Notes under the pieces: model-generated | Databases searched by the model: none | What the model was told of the DNA's origin: nothing | The model's input: the letters and a program-made list of their open reading frames with translations, nothing else | In this document: in pieces, positions 37,431 through 46,901 of the stretch | How the letters are laid out: every line of letters starts with the position of its first letter | Numbering within the stretch: the first letter of the stretch is position 1 | Translations under genes and position numbers: made by a program | Source: Alcaligenaceae bacterium | GTDB lineage: Bacteria; Pseudomonadota; Gammaproteobacteria; Burkholderiales; Burkholderiaceae_B | Reading direction: 5' to 3' | Assembly: GCA_013416405.1 (NCBI GenBank) | Contig: JACCET010000006.1 | Location: 62,001 to 126,000 of the forward strand | DNA length: 64,000 nucleotides

Positions 37431-38564
37431 TTAAGTAAGTTGGGTGCCGTCTGCGTTGAACCAGTGAGAGCCGTTGGCAAAGCAGAGCCAACCGCCGTGA
37501 AAACAGATGCTGCCGGCGATTCTGGATGATGGAAGAGAAATGCTTGGGTCGAGCCGAAAAGGTGCTGACGTGCTGCCGCCCCCAGGCAGACGAACGATCA
37601 AGCCAGCGCCAGTGGTCGATCCGGTGACCTGAAGCGCGGGGGCGCTGCTGCCGGACTTGATAATGTGCACCGTTGGGGAAATGCCACCATCGTTGGTGAA
37701 AACCGAGTTGAATGCGTTTAGATAGGTGGCCGTCAGGCTGGGGCCGGTAAGTATTGAGATTTGATTGCTCGCGCTGTCTATCACCACCCTTGGATATGTG
37801 GCAGAGGTTTGCAGCGTGCGTCCTGTTATCGTGCCTGCTGTGATGTTGTTGGCGTTGATGGCCCCGGCATATATAACGCCAGCAGCCAGTGTCCCCGCGC
37901 CGATCTGGTTGGCAGCCAGCCCATTGGCGAAGGCTAGATTGCCTAAGTTGGTAACCTGGGTCAGCCCATTAAGCGCGCCAGTCACCTGAGAATTCAAGCT
38001 AACGGTATTTAAGAGCGCCAGGGCGCCAAGGCCAGTCACGTTGCTATTCGCCAGTTGCCCAGTGACTTGGGTGGTCAGACTTACCTGATCGACTGCGGAT
38101 ACTGCGCCAAAGCGCGTGATGGTGGCGTAGGCGTCGTAGGAAACCAAGTCGATGGTCAAACGCGCCCGAATGGTTACGCTGCGCCCCGTAACGGTTGATC
38201 CGATGACGGCTGTAGAGTCGCCGCTAGATGGGCTGATCGTGGCCGATCCCGCGAACACGGTCCAGGCAATAGTGCCGCCAACAAGACCACTTCCTCTTTC
38301 TGCGGTCAGGGTAATGCTCGATGGTGTCGTCGTGCCCGCCGCCCCGAAAAACGCAAGTGCCGGAGCGCGGATGAAGAACGACGCCGATGTATTCATCAGG
38401 TGGTCGATCTGCTCGCCTAAATCCTCAACGTCATTCTGCAACTGCTCGATGTCGTCAAACGCGCCCGGCAATCCTGGAATCTGTATCGGGTCTATGGTGG
38501 GCAGCACAAACCTGACGGCAGCAGCCTGCAAGAGTTTGTCTCGGTCGTTTACGATGACGCTCAC
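37431..38564 (-). CDS. Phage tail-tip/fibre protein with coiled coil and Ig-like part
   Basis: The product is 377 residues. A short coiled coil near residues 35-58 (FDDIEQLQNDVEDLGEQIDHLMN) is followed by an Ig-like beta domain (about 75-150, with SSITLTAERGSGLVGGTIAW) and a repetitive Asn/Thr/Gly-rich C-terminal stalk, ending in a distinct tip (ICFHGGWLCFANGSHWFNADG). The layout suits a trimeric host-binding protein. It overlaps the hub-like gene by 4 bp. Confidence 0.7.
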   Translation of the reverse strand: MSVIVNDRDKLLQAAAVRFVLPTIDPIQIPGLPGAFDDIEQLQNDVEDLGEQIDHLMNTSASFFIRAPALAFFGAAGTTTPSSITLTAERGSGLVGGTIAWTVFAGSATISPSSGDSTAVIGSTVTGRSVTIRARLTIDLVSYDAYATITRFGAVSAVDQVSLTTQVTGQLANSNVTGLGALALLNTVSLNSQVTGALNGLTQVTNLGNLAFANGLAANQIGAGTLAAGVIYAGAINANNITAGTITGRTLQTSATYPRVVIDSASNQISILTGPSLTATYLNAFNSVFTNDGGISPTVHIIKSGSSAPALQVTGSTTGAGLIVRLPGGGSTSAPFRLDPSISLPSSRIAGSICFHGGWLCFANGSHWFNADGTQLT

Positions 38565-40006
38565 AGCAACACCTCCACATCACAGCGCCCTGCCACCCAA
38601 TCGGGTTTCAGGCCGACAATCTGCCCGGTCTTGCCGGCGTCCAGCCCAAAGCGGCTGCCGTATACGGTCGCGGGCTGACCAAGCTCAAGATCAAGCAAAT
38701 GCGCATAGCCCCTGACCGTTACGATGGTGCGCGGCACGGACCACAGCGCCAGACGCCGGGTCGCTTCGGCCTGGGCATCCGTTTTCGTGAGCAATAGCGT
38801 GTTGACCTGCTCGGTTTCGGTGCTGATCTTGTATTCACTGGCCACCGATGGCGCCGTAGCCGTGACAGTCAGCCACTCCTGGGCGTACAGGTCGCGGTGC
38901 TCCGTGGGAATCCCTTCGGCAATGTTCTGGCGCGGCGTCCACTGGCGGCAGTATCCCAAGCGCACACCCGCGATGACAGTGGACAGACCGGCTATTTCCA
39001 GACTGCCCTGCTCGTAGTCAGACGGCTGAATGACGACTGGCACGCCGGGTGCGGGCAGCTCGACTCTCAGCAGGCGAAGCTTGCCAATGCGCGACATGAT
39101 GGCCTGGGCACCAAGTGATGAGGCAAGCTCCACGATGCATGCTTGGACGGTGGCGTGATCCAGCAGGTACAAGCCGACCGGCTGCGGGTGGGCGCTATTA
39201 AAGGCTGACAGATTCACGGCGTCCAGGTCGTCGCTCGTAAACCGGCTGGCTGCCGGGCCATAGGCCGTGGCCAAGCGTTGCACCAAGGCCGACACAGTAT
39301 TGACGTACCCGCCATCCGCATCACCCTGTACGCTGGCTGTGATTTCACCGTCCGGATCGACAAGCAAACTGAACTGCCCGCCACTGGCCGTGTACGATAC
39401 CGGCACGCCACGGTCGCGCACCTCGATCAGCCTCTCAACAGTCCCGCCGTGCCAGCGGTATGTATGCGTGCCATTTGCGTAGAGTCTGGGCGCCACGTTA
39501 TGGCACTCACCCAGAGCCACAGGCATCAGCCGATCAGCATCCCGGCCGGCGCCGCCAAGCAAGGTTTCCGTGACGGCGTTATCCAGCCTGGCCATAGCAT
39601 CGATCAGGTGGATAGAAAACGTATCGCGGCTCTGCTCACAGCGCTCGACAACACCTTGCGCCACAAGCCGGTAGTCGTCACGCGCCCATGTCACATCACC
39701 GAAGTACACGCGGATTTCACGATTTTGCCAGACGTCACCCGCCCAGGCATCCAGAGCGCCATCTTCATTGTGCAAATCAATGTTGGCGTAGCTTGCCCGC
39801 GAGTTGTCGTCAATGGACAGCGTTTCGTCGTAGCCCACCCCGCCCTTGATCAGGGCGTCATAGCGGATGTTTGGCGTGTCGTCGTCGGGCAACGTCGTGT
39901 ACGGCACCACTGACAGCCGGCGCACCGGATCGGTGTCGATCTCTAAAAGCACCGTCCTGCGCGCCATGTCGTTTCGCAGCCAGCGGCGGTATTGCTCGTC
40001 GGTCAT
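38561..40006 (-). CDS. Phage tail hub/tip protein
   Basis: The product is 481 residues, directly after the tape measure. Its order and length fit the distal tail/hub proteins that follow the tape measure in siphophages. Features include RRTVLLEIDTDPVRRLSVVPY at the start and beta-rich domains through the middle. Specific family is not recognised. ATGA overlaps link it to both neighbours. Confidence 0.65.
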   Translation of the reverse strand: MTDEQYRRWLRNDMARRTVLLEIDTDPVRRLSVVPYTTLPDDDTPNIRYDALIKGGVGYDETLSIDDNSRASYANIDLHNEDGALDAWAGDVWQNREIRVYFGDVTWARDDYRLVAQGVVERCEQSRDTFSIHLIDAMARLDNAVTETLLGGAGRDADRLMPVALGECHNVAPRLYANGTHTYRWHGGTVERLIEVRDRGVPVSYTASGGQFSLLVDPDGEITASVQGDADGGYVNTVSALVQRLATAYGPAASRFTSDDLDAVNLSAFNSAHPQPVGLYLLDHATVQACIVELASSLGAQAIMSRIGKLRLLRVELPAPGVPVVIQPSDYEQGSLEIAGLSTVIAGVRLGYCRQWTPRQNIAEGIPTEHRDLYAQEWLTVTATAPSVASEYKISTETEQVNTLLLTKTDAQAEATRRLALWSVPRTIVTVRGYAHLLDLELGQPATVYGSRFGLDAGKTGQIVGLKPDWVAGRCDVEVLL

Positions 40007-43000
40007 GCCAATATTCCTGATCGTTTACGGTTTTGGGCTTGGGCGTCGTCGCGGGTCTTGTTGCGCAGCGAACCACCTACGCCGCCGACGATTGTGTTGG
40101 CCGCGTCTTTGGTGGCGGCAACGGTCGCGGCAATTTCCTCGCGGGAAAGCTCTTTGCCCTGCGCTTGTATGGAGTCCAGGCGCTGCATGATGCCTTGCAG
40201 TAGCCGGGTGACTTCGCCACCACCCTGGCTTTGCACGTTGATGCCGTAGTTGCGCAAAACGTCCGAGCTGCGCGGATCGATGATGATTTCGCCACGATGG
40301 ATGTTGGCGGTCATATCGTGGGGCACGTAAGAGGTGCCTACGGCGTAGCTGCGCCCCTCGTCCTTCCCGTAGTTCTCCCAGTGATATTTGGCGGCCGCAT
40401 CCGCTGCCATGTCGCCAAAATCGCCGCGCAGGTACGCGTTCATGACATCCGGGTTGTTGGCTAAGTACTGTTCGCCCCGGTTGCCGTTATACGCGCGGCC
40501 CTCGTCTTGGCCGTAATTACCGTAATGCTGGAGCGCAAAATCTCCGGCCGTGCCCTGGCCGTATTGCTCGAAAGCGGCCTTTACGTCTGGGTTTGCGATC
40601 ATGTATTGCAGGCCGCCACTGCTGGCACCCGTAATCTGAGCAGCCAGCGATGCCGGCAGGCCCTGCAAGAGCACCACGACTTCATGCAGGCGCGCGGTAT
40701 CCAGGCCCATCTTCTCCAACTGAGCCAATTCGGTGTTGGCATTGGCCAGATCGCTCTGGTACTGGGCCTGCGCGGCTTGTGTGGCAGCGGTCGTGATGTC
40801 GTAAAGCTGCTGCAGTTGCGCGAGCTGCTCTGCCGAATACCCGCTGATGCCTTCCAGTGCGGCGGCTTGGGCTTCGAGCTGGGCGATCTGGCGGGCAGCT
40901 TCGCTCGTGGCGCTGCTGGCCAAGTTACCGACCATGCCAGTTAAGCGATGGTAAGCATCCTGATACTCTGCGCCCGAAGCCCCATATTCGCGCCACAGCG
41001 ACAGGGCATTTTGCAAAGCACCTTGCACCTGACGCATGGCGTTTTCATCACCCCCCTTGGCTGCCTTGACGAGCGTGGCCAGTTCACCCTCGGCAATGCC
41101 GACCTTCTCTTGCAGCGAGTACGGCGCAAGATTGCTCGATTCGAGCGAGCGCAGGTAGGTCTGTAGCGATGCGCCAAGATCACGCATGCGCGAGAGCGTG
41201 GTGATTTCCTCGCGCAAGCCCGCAATGCGCTGCTGATTGGCCTCCTGCTCTTTATTGATGCGGTTGAGCACAATATCGGTCAGCTCGCCCGCCATATCGA
41301 TCTGCTGCTCGTAGCTAGCCGATCCGATGGTGGCCCACAGCTCTTGTTCGCGCATCGGACCAAAGACTGGCGCCAAGCCAAGCATGCCGCCCAGTCTGTC
41401 AGCGAGCGAGCCGCCTGTGGCCATCATTTGCATGGCGCGCTGAGCCGCCATAGCTGCACTTTTGAACTGGCCAGCAGCTACTGCGAGCGAATCAATGCCG
41501 GTCTCGACCGTCTGGACGCTGCTGTTAAGCTCATCCATCCCCACAACAAGCTCAGCAAACCCGCCCGCCAGCGCGTACAGCGTTGCAGTGGCTTGTTGCC
41601 CGGCCTCGGTTGTCGGGTCGAGCGATTCAACCAGAGCACGATATGCCGCCTTCGCAGCATCAGCTCCTTGCGTTACGTCCGGCATCACCAGGCCCAGCGA
41701 CTCAAACGATGCGCCCATCTGACGAGCGGCGAAGTCCAATTGCTCCTGTTGGCTGTAGAAATTGGTGTAGTAGCTGGTCATGCCAGCGTTGAGGTTTTCC
41801 AGGCCGCCAGCCGCTGCTATGAGTCCTGCCGCTGCGTCGAATGACAATTGCTTCAGGTTCTCGAACGGCAGTTGCTCGACCGCCACCTGAAACGCGCTGA
41901 CCTGCTGAATGATCGCCTGGATTTGCGCAGCCAGTGCCTGGGCCTGCTCAGCGCCCAACGAATCAGCGTCAATGCCGCGCAGCATGTCCTGGATCATCGT
42001 GGGGAATTCATCGATGCCCAACTGCCACGCTTGGATGATCGTCTGGTAGATATCGACGGTCATGTTTTCGATCATCTGACCGAGATCGCCGGACGTATCG
42101 CCGTAGCCCTGGCCCTTGCGCGTGGTGCCAAAGGCATATTCATTGCCATTGACAGCCAGACGCCCGCCCGATGCGGTGCCGCCACGGCCTTTTTCGGAGC
42201 TTTCCGCCCAGCCCATGAAATATGACAACGCAGCCTGCGAACCAACGCCCTCGAATGCGCTGTTGATCGTGGCCACGGCGCCGTCAAGGATTGCGCTGAT
42301 GGCTTTGTTGGCTTCCGCGCCAGGATCGCCATCGTCCCATTTTCCGCGCACAGTGCCGGCTTCGGGTGTCCAGTTGTAGGAGCCACCGTAGCGTGATTCG
42401 CCCTTGAAGCTGCCCGAGAGCAGCGAGCCGATGGCCAGAGCGCCGCCGATCCAGGGCAAGGCTGCGCCGGCCATTGCGCCTAGGCCCGCCGCCCCGCCCG
42501 AAGCGACTGCGCCAGTTGTGCCAACGGTCGTGCTAAGGGAGGCCGCAAGCCCAGGCCCCGCAAACAAACCACTAGCAGCCGGAACCAGGCCTGCGGCACC
42601 ACCAGCCCATGCTGCAGTGGCCGGTAGCGCAGAGGCGGCCAGCGAATACATAGGCGTCGATGCAGTCCACGCGGTTCCAGCCAGGCCAGAGGCGAACGAC
42701 TGCAGCGCCGATGAACCGAGCTTTTCACCTGCCCAGTTGATAGCACTCGATAAGTTGCCGGCCATGCCGCCGTTGGCCGCTGAATAAGCACTGCTGGCGT
42801 TGCTGGCCATGCCAAGGACGCCGCCGCCCTGTGCGGGGTTGGAGTATCCGAACATGCCCCCGAGCGAGTTCGTGACTGCGCCCTGCAATGCGCCCATGAC
42901 GGGATTAATCAGCACGCGAAGGGTCAGCGTTTTGAACAGGTCTTTGACCAGATCGCGCCCGGATTTGCCGCCGTCGAAAATGGCGTCGCTCAAGCTTTGG

Positions 43001-44616
43001 CCCACTTGCTGGAATATCTGCTCTACATCTTGCGCCCAGGCGGCCCACGAAGCCTTCTCAGCTTCTTTGGCTTCCAGAGATCCGATCCCCGCACGTAGAC
43101 GCTTGCGGGCTTCGATTTCGGCCTCGATTGCGGCCAGCGCCGGAGCGGCTTTGTCCCCCCCGTATATCGCCAACAGGTTCGATTGCTCTACCAGTCGGGC
43201 AATGGTGAGGTCTTCGATGGCGGTTTTGCCAAGGCCAAAGAGAAGCACCTGGTCTTCGAGCCCTTGGGCCTGCTGGTGAATGGCAGAGACTGCCGCAAGC
43301 TGCGCCCGCAGCCCTTGATCTTGTTCGCGCCGGAATGCTTGTGCGGCGCGTTGGGCTTCAGTGAGGGCTGCGGTATTCTTCTTTGATGCGGTTGTATTAG
43401 CGTCCGTCGACTTGGTTGAATCTTTTGTTGTCAGGTCAACGAGCTTTATCTGCCCGGACGTAACGCGAATCGTGTTAACAGCAGTGATTGCTGCCTGCTC
43501 GAATTTATTGCCTTGGTAAGTGAGAAGATCATCGAGAGTCTGATTGAACCGCCCGACCGTAGATGCCTGATGGTTCATTGCAGCGTCATACTCTGCCACC
43601 AGTCGGTTGTAATCCTCCGCTGGCATGAGCAGCTTGTCTGCCGCGTTCGGCTTCCCTATCCAGGCCAATCCTGCCTGCACATCGGCAGCTGCGGACTGGA
43701 ACGCCAGCCCGACCGTGCCGACCGCCTTGGCAACGAACACTGCTACATCAGCGATACGCGCTAATCCGACCGAGCTGGCGTCGAACCATTCTTTGAACGC
43801 ACTGTTAGTGGAGAGGCTTTTCACCTCGCTGTGCAGGCCGTCCACTTCCGTGGTTGCCTGAATGACGTTGGTGATGAACTGGTTTATAGTTGGTAGAATT
43901 TCAGACGCGAGTTGTATCTTCAGGCCATCCATCATGGCGCCGAGATGCGACAGGTTCGTCGTGAACTGCTCAGCGGCCTGTGCGGCCTCAGTGCTCAGCA
44001 CGACACCGTAGCGCTCAGCGAGCTTGATGTTATCTTCGAACGCCGCCGCGCCCTGCTGCAAGGCAGGGACGAGCGCCATGCCTTCAGTATCGAATATCGC
44101 CATTGTGTAGCGCAGCCGATTAGCTTGCGACTCGGTGCGCTTCATGGCATCCGCGAGGGCGAGCATCTGGCGGTCAGGCGTCATGCGGGAAAGCTCTTGC
44201 GCGCTCAGCCCCATTTCTTCCAAGGCTTTCTTTGCCGACCCGCTGCCAGCCGCCGCCTCTTCGATACGGCGCGTCATGCGACGCATCGCTTGGTCGAATT
44301 GCTGGTCGCTGATGTTGGCGAACTGCTGCGCAGCGAAGCGCATGCCGGTCAATGCTTCAGTCGTCACGCCCACCTGCTGCGCCATCTTGGAAGTGGCGTC
44401 CATCGCCTTAGCCGCACTTACTACGATTGCAGCCGTGGACGTGGCGAAGGCAACAGCAACCGCACCGGCAGCCATGGCGAACTTCTGCGCCGCTGCCGCC
44501 GCCCTTTCAAAGTCGCTAGTCGTGGACTTCACGCGCCTTGACGCACGCTGCATGTCCGTCTCGAACGATCCGGTAGCCGCCAATAGGCTGATCGTAATAC
44601 TTCCTGCGGTAGCCAT
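40003..44616 (-). CDS. Tail length tape measure protein
   Basis: The product is 1537 residues, the largest gene. The N-terminus ATAGSITISLLAATGSFETDMQRA is typical of tape measures. Long helical Ala/Gln-rich stretches flank hydrophobic Gly/Ala-rich segments (about 570-760) that may enter the membrane at DNA injection. Near the C-terminus two copies of a NPDV...HYxNYGxDEGRxY repeat occur. By the usual scaling its length predicts a long, non-contractile siphophage tail. I chose 44616, because the longer frame to 44664 runs through a terminator hairpin. Confidence 0.9.
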   Translation of the reverse strand: MATAGSITISLLAATGSFETDMQRASRRVKSTTSDFERAAAAAQKFAMAAGAVAVAFATSTAAIVVSAAKAMDATSKMAQQVGVTTEALTGMRFAAQQFANISDQQFDQAMRRMTRRIEEAAAGSGSAKKALEEMGLSAQELSRMTPDRQMLALADAMKRTESQANRLRYTMAIFDTEGMALVPALQQGAAAFEDNIKLAERYGVVLSTEAAQAAEQFTTNLSHLGAMMDGLKIQLASEILPTINQFITNVIQATTEVDGLHSEVKSLSTNSAFKEWFDASSVGLARIADVAVFVAKAVGTVGLAFQSAAADVQAGLAWIGKPNAADKLLMPAEDYNRLVAEYDAAMNHQASTVGRFNQTLDDLLTYQGNKFEQAAITAVNTIRVTSGQIKLVDLTTKDSTKSTDANTTASKKNTAALTEAQRAAQAFRREQDQGLRAQLAAVSAIHQQAQGLEDQVLLFGLGKTAIEDLTIARLVEQSNLLAIYGGDKAAPALAAIEAEIEARKRLRAGIGSLEAKEAEKASWAAWAQDVEQIFQQVGQSLSDAIFDGGKSGRDLVKDLFKTLTLRVLINPVMGALQGAVTNSLGGMFGYSNPAQGGGVLGMASNASSAYSAANGGMAGNLSSAINWAGEKLGSSALQSFASGLAGTAWTASTPMYSLAASALPATAAWAGGAAGLVPAASGLFAGPGLAASLSTTVGTTGAVASGGAAGLGAMAGAALPWIGGALAIGSLLSGSFKGESRYGGSYNWTPEAGTVRGKWDDGDPGAEANKAISAILDGAVATINSAFEGVGSQAALSYFMGWAESSEKGRGGTASGGRLAVNGNEYAFGTTRKGQGYGDTSGDLGQMIENMTVDIYQTIIQAWQLGIDEFPTMIQDMLRGIDADSLGAEQAQALAAQIQAIIQQVSAFQVAVEQLPFENLKQLSFDAAAGLIAAAGGLENLNAGMTSYYTNFYSQQEQLDFAARQMGASFESLGLVMPDVTQGADAAKAAYRALVESLDPTTEAGQQATATLYALAGGFAELVVGMDELNSSVQTVETGIDSLAVAAGQFKSAAMAAQRAMQMMATGGSLADRLGGMLGLAPVFGPMREQELWATIGSASYEQQIDMAGELTDIVLNRINKEQEANQQRIAGLREEITTLSRMRDLGASLQTYLRSLESSNLAPYSLQEKVGIAEGELATLVKAAKGGDENAMRQVQGALQNALSLWREYGASGAEYQDAYHRLTGMVGNLASSATSEAARQIAQLEAQAAALEGISGYSAEQLAQLQQLYDITTAATQAAQAQYQSDLANANTELAQLEKMGLDTARLHEVVVLLQGLPASLAAQITGASSGGLQYMIANPDVKAAFEQYGQGTAGDFALQHYGNYGQDEGRAYNGNRGEQYLANNPDVMNAYLRGDFGDMAADAAAKYHWENYGKDEGRSYAVGTSYVPHDMTANIHRGEIIIDPRSSDVLRNYGINVQSQGGGEVTRLLQGIMQRLDSIQAQGKELSREEIAATVAATKDAANTIVGGVGGSLRNKTRDDAQAQNRKRSGILA

Positions 44617-44628
44617 GTCTGCGCCCAT

Positions 44629-44657
44629 TAAAAATGGCCCGCACAGTGGCGGGCCAT
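44629..44657 (-). terminator. Terminator between the zinc-ribbon moron and tape measure gene
   Basis: A 9-bp stem (ATGGCCCGC and complement) with a 6-base loop is followed on the minus strand by TTTTAA. It lies directly before the tape measure start, which is unusual inside a late operon. Confidence 0.75.
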
Positions 44658-44695
44658 CAAACAAATATCCGACTGAAGTCGGCGCTGTATCTCTA

Positions 44696-45034
44696 CTATC
44701 TTCGTGCCTGCTGCGAAACAGGAACCAGCTTCGATCCGCAGTGCTTACAAACCTTCGCTTCGTTCTTCACTGGCTCATCACATTCAGGGCAAAGAACATG
44801 CGTCTTTGGGGTTACTGCCTCGACGCCTCGCGGCTTGCTTTTATCCGGCAGCCCGACTGTTGCGAGGAGCGCCATAGGGCCGAAAATTACGCCCCAGACG
44901 AACCAGCAAATACCGCAACGGTCTTTCTCGCTTGCCACATGACTTGCTAACGCACCGCAGGCAAACCACGCCAAAAGAGCGTACAGACTCATGAACGAAA
45001 ATAGCCCTGCGAGCCCGGTTCCATAGTTCTCCAT
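44696..45034 (-). CDS. Zinc-ribbon membrane protein, moron within the tail operon
   Basis: The product is 112 residues: two hydrophobic helices (about 10-30 and 40-62) followed by a C-terminal zinc ribbon with CPEC and CKHC. A strong GGGGAGG ribosome-binding site precedes the ATG at 45034. It lies between the tail chaperone and tape measure genes, flanked downstream by its own terminator, the mark of an independently expressed moron. Lysogenic functions such as superinfection exclusion are possible but unproven. Confidence 0.75.
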   Translation of the reverse strand: MENYGTGLAGLFSFMSLYALLAWFACGALASHVASEKDRCGICWFVWGVIFGPMALLATVGLPDKSKPRGVEAVTPKTHVLCPECDEPVKNEAKVCKHCGSKLVPVSQQARR

Positions 45035-45078
45035 CTTGCCTCCCCGTATCGAATTGATACAGGAATGATAGCCGACCA

Positions 45079-45402
45079 TCACCCGCCCGTCAGCGCCTTG
45101 ATCGTCGCCTTGTCGGCCTCGCTGAACCCTTGGGCAAGGTCTTTCTCCATAGCCTCTATCACCTTGCGCTCGTTCACCAGCATGTCGATAGTTTTCCCAA
45201 GGTCACCACCACCGCCCATTGAATGAGCGATGACGGCGGCCGGTCGATGGTAGCGGTGCAGGTCATCGAACGGGCGCAGCGCATAGAATTCTTTCCACGA
45301 CTCAAACTCCTTGCGGGTCATGTCGCGCTGTAGCTCGCCCACGGTCTTGCCCAGGGCGAGCGCCAGAACATGCCAGAACCAGCGGTCGCCACCGGCCTCC
45401 AT
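45079..45402 (-). CDS. Tail assembly protein T-like
   Basis: The product is 107 residues: WFWHVLALALGKTVGELQRDMTRKEFESWKEFYAL matches the phage tail assembly T family. It sits directly after a G-like chaperone gene and before the tape measure, as in lambda G/GT. Its ATG overlaps the G stop as TAATG. The frame also stays open upstream of the ATG, so a -1 frameshifted G-T fusion is possible in principle. Confidence 0.75.
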   Translation of the reverse strand: MEAGGDRWFWHVLALALGKTVGELQRDMTRKEFESWKEFYALRPFDDLHRYHRPAAVIAHSMGGGGDLGKTIDMLVNERKVIEAMEKDLAQGFSEADKATIKALTGG

Positions 45403-45842
45403 TACCCTTCCAGTTCGATCTCGTCGGTTGCATCTTCCTCGTCGACAATCTCTTCGTCGTCAACGTCATCATCGAGATCAGGCTTCTTGAAAATCTCGTT
45501 GATCTCAAGAATCGCCATGAAAAATGCGCCCGACACAGAGGGCTTGAGTCGTGCTGCCTGCTGCGGGGTAAGCGCGCGCCGGCCATCAGGCTCGACCACG
45601 CACTTTGAGATCAGTCGGGCCGCAGACTCGCTTCGTACCTTTGCGTCTTTGGAGTTCTCCGCTTCCATGTGCTTCTTCCACTCGATTGCCGTGAGCGGCT
45701 TGAAATACATCGTGCGCTCTTTACCGTCGCCGAGCTTTACCGGGTGCTCGATGACCGTATCCGGCGTGGCGAACATGTCATCGGTAAGGATGCTCGACAC
45801 AACAGCGTCAGCGGAAAGACCTGCGGTTTTCTTGGTAGCCAT
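45402..45842 (-). CDS. Tail assembly chaperone G-like
   Basis: The product is 146 residues. After MATKKTAGLSADAVVS it has a compact domain and ends in a very acidic tail (DLDDDVDDEEIVDEEDATDEIELEG). Size, acidic end and position between tail tube and tape measure match the G chaperones that coat the tape measure. No canonical X-XXY-YYZ slippery heptamer is seen at the G-T junction. Confidence 0.72.
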   Translation of the reverse strand: MATKKTAGLSADAVVSSILTDDMFATPDTVIEHPVKLGDGKERTMYFKPLTAIEWKKHMEAENSKDAKVRSESAARLISKCVVEPDGRRALTPQQAARLKPSVSGAFFMAILEINEIFKKPDLDDDVDDEEIVDEEDATDEIELEG

Positions 45843-45981
45843 GATGTATATCCCTGGTAGAAAAGAGAAACCCGGCACGATGGCCGGGTCGGTGGTGAAT
45901 AGGTGCCCTGGTAAATGGATGGCCGCAGCGACACGCCAGGGCGTCGTGCTTTCGGATGCCTCCTAGCTGCGACCAAACTTG

Positions 45982-46473
45982 TTACGGAGTCGGTCCCTGC
46001 CAGTTGGGCTTGACCTTGCCGCTACGTTGGACGGTGAGCGTGCCGGTGACCTTGTCATTGGTCGCCATGTCAATGTTCACGTCCTGCACAAAACCCCGGA
46101 ACTCGAAGCTGGTACGCAGTACCGGCGGCGTGATGACGCCTTGACCGTTGATGGTGGGCTGCGCGGTGCCGTCCGACAGGCAGATGATGAAGTCGATCAC
46201 TTCGCCGCCTTCCTTCAGGTCGAACAGAACCTGATGTGAAATATGCGAGGGAATGAAGTTGAAAGGGATCGACACTTGGCCAGGATTGCCCAAGCCGGGG
46301 ATATATTCCCGGTCTTCGGTGTTGTCCAAGCAAGTGACGTCGATCTGATCGCGCGCGCCACCAAGGCCGCTGATGCCCGTGGGGCAGGCCAGCTTGACCA
46401 GTTCAGGGTCGCTGGATGTGGGGTTGGCAAAGTACAGATGAGTACCTTGGGTTTTCACTACTCCGGCAGTCAT
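45982..46473 (-). CDS. Major tail tube protein
   Basis: The product is 163 residues with beta-rich sequence; MTAGVVKTQGTHLYFANP at the start. Size and position (after connector genes, before the G/T pair) fit siphophage tail tube proteins. A strong GGAGG ribosome-binding site lies before the ATG at 46473, consistent with high expression. Confidence 0.78.
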   Translation of the reverse strand: MTAGVVKTQGTHLYFANPTSSDPELVKLACPTGISGLGGARDQIDVTCLDNTEDREYIPGLGNPGQVSIPFNFIPSHISHQVLFDLKEGGEVIDFIICLSDGTAQPTINGQGVITPPVLRTSFEFRGFVQDVNIDMATNDKVTGTLTVQRSGKVKPNWQGPTP

Positions 46474-46532
46474 ATAGACCTCCAAAAGAAAAAGCCACCC
46501 GAAGGTGGCGATGTTTACCGGCGACCGCCGGG

Positions 46533-46901
46533 TTATCGGTTATGGATAAATTCGACCTGCAGGCCAATGTGGAACAATTTGGTGTCGGCCTCTCGTGTGT
46601 CGATAATGATTCGGCAGGCTTGGCCGGCGGCATCTACCGCGTCGCGCACATGCTTGGCCAACTGGTCGCAAATGCCCTCTTGATCGTCATCGGGCCCCGC
46701 CCAACAGTCGATCTGGATGGTGTCGTTATCGGCGTTCGGCGCATCGCTCAGGTTTGCGTAGGGGTCGCCTGCGACGGTGAACCATGTGATGTAAGGGAGG
46801 GGGGTTCCCTGCGGCGCCGTGCCCTTGCCGTAGATTCGGTTACCCACGATGGCCCGTACCGCTGGCGTATCAATCGTCTTGAAGATTGGTGCAAGCATCA
46901 T
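46533..46901 (-). CDS. Tail terminator/completion protein (DUF3168-like)
   Basis: The product is 122 residues. APIFKTIDTPAVRAIVGNRIYGKGTAPQGTPLPYITW fits the DUF3168/gp17-type family that caps the tail at the head end. It overlaps the gp10-like gene by 4 bp. Confidence 0.75.
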   Translation of the reverse strand: MMLAPIFKTIDTPAVRAIVGNRIYGKGTAPQGTPLPYITWFTVAGDPYANLSDAPNADNDTIQIDCWAGPDDDQEGICDQLAKHVRDAVDAAGQACRIIIDTREADTKLFHIGLQVEFIHNR

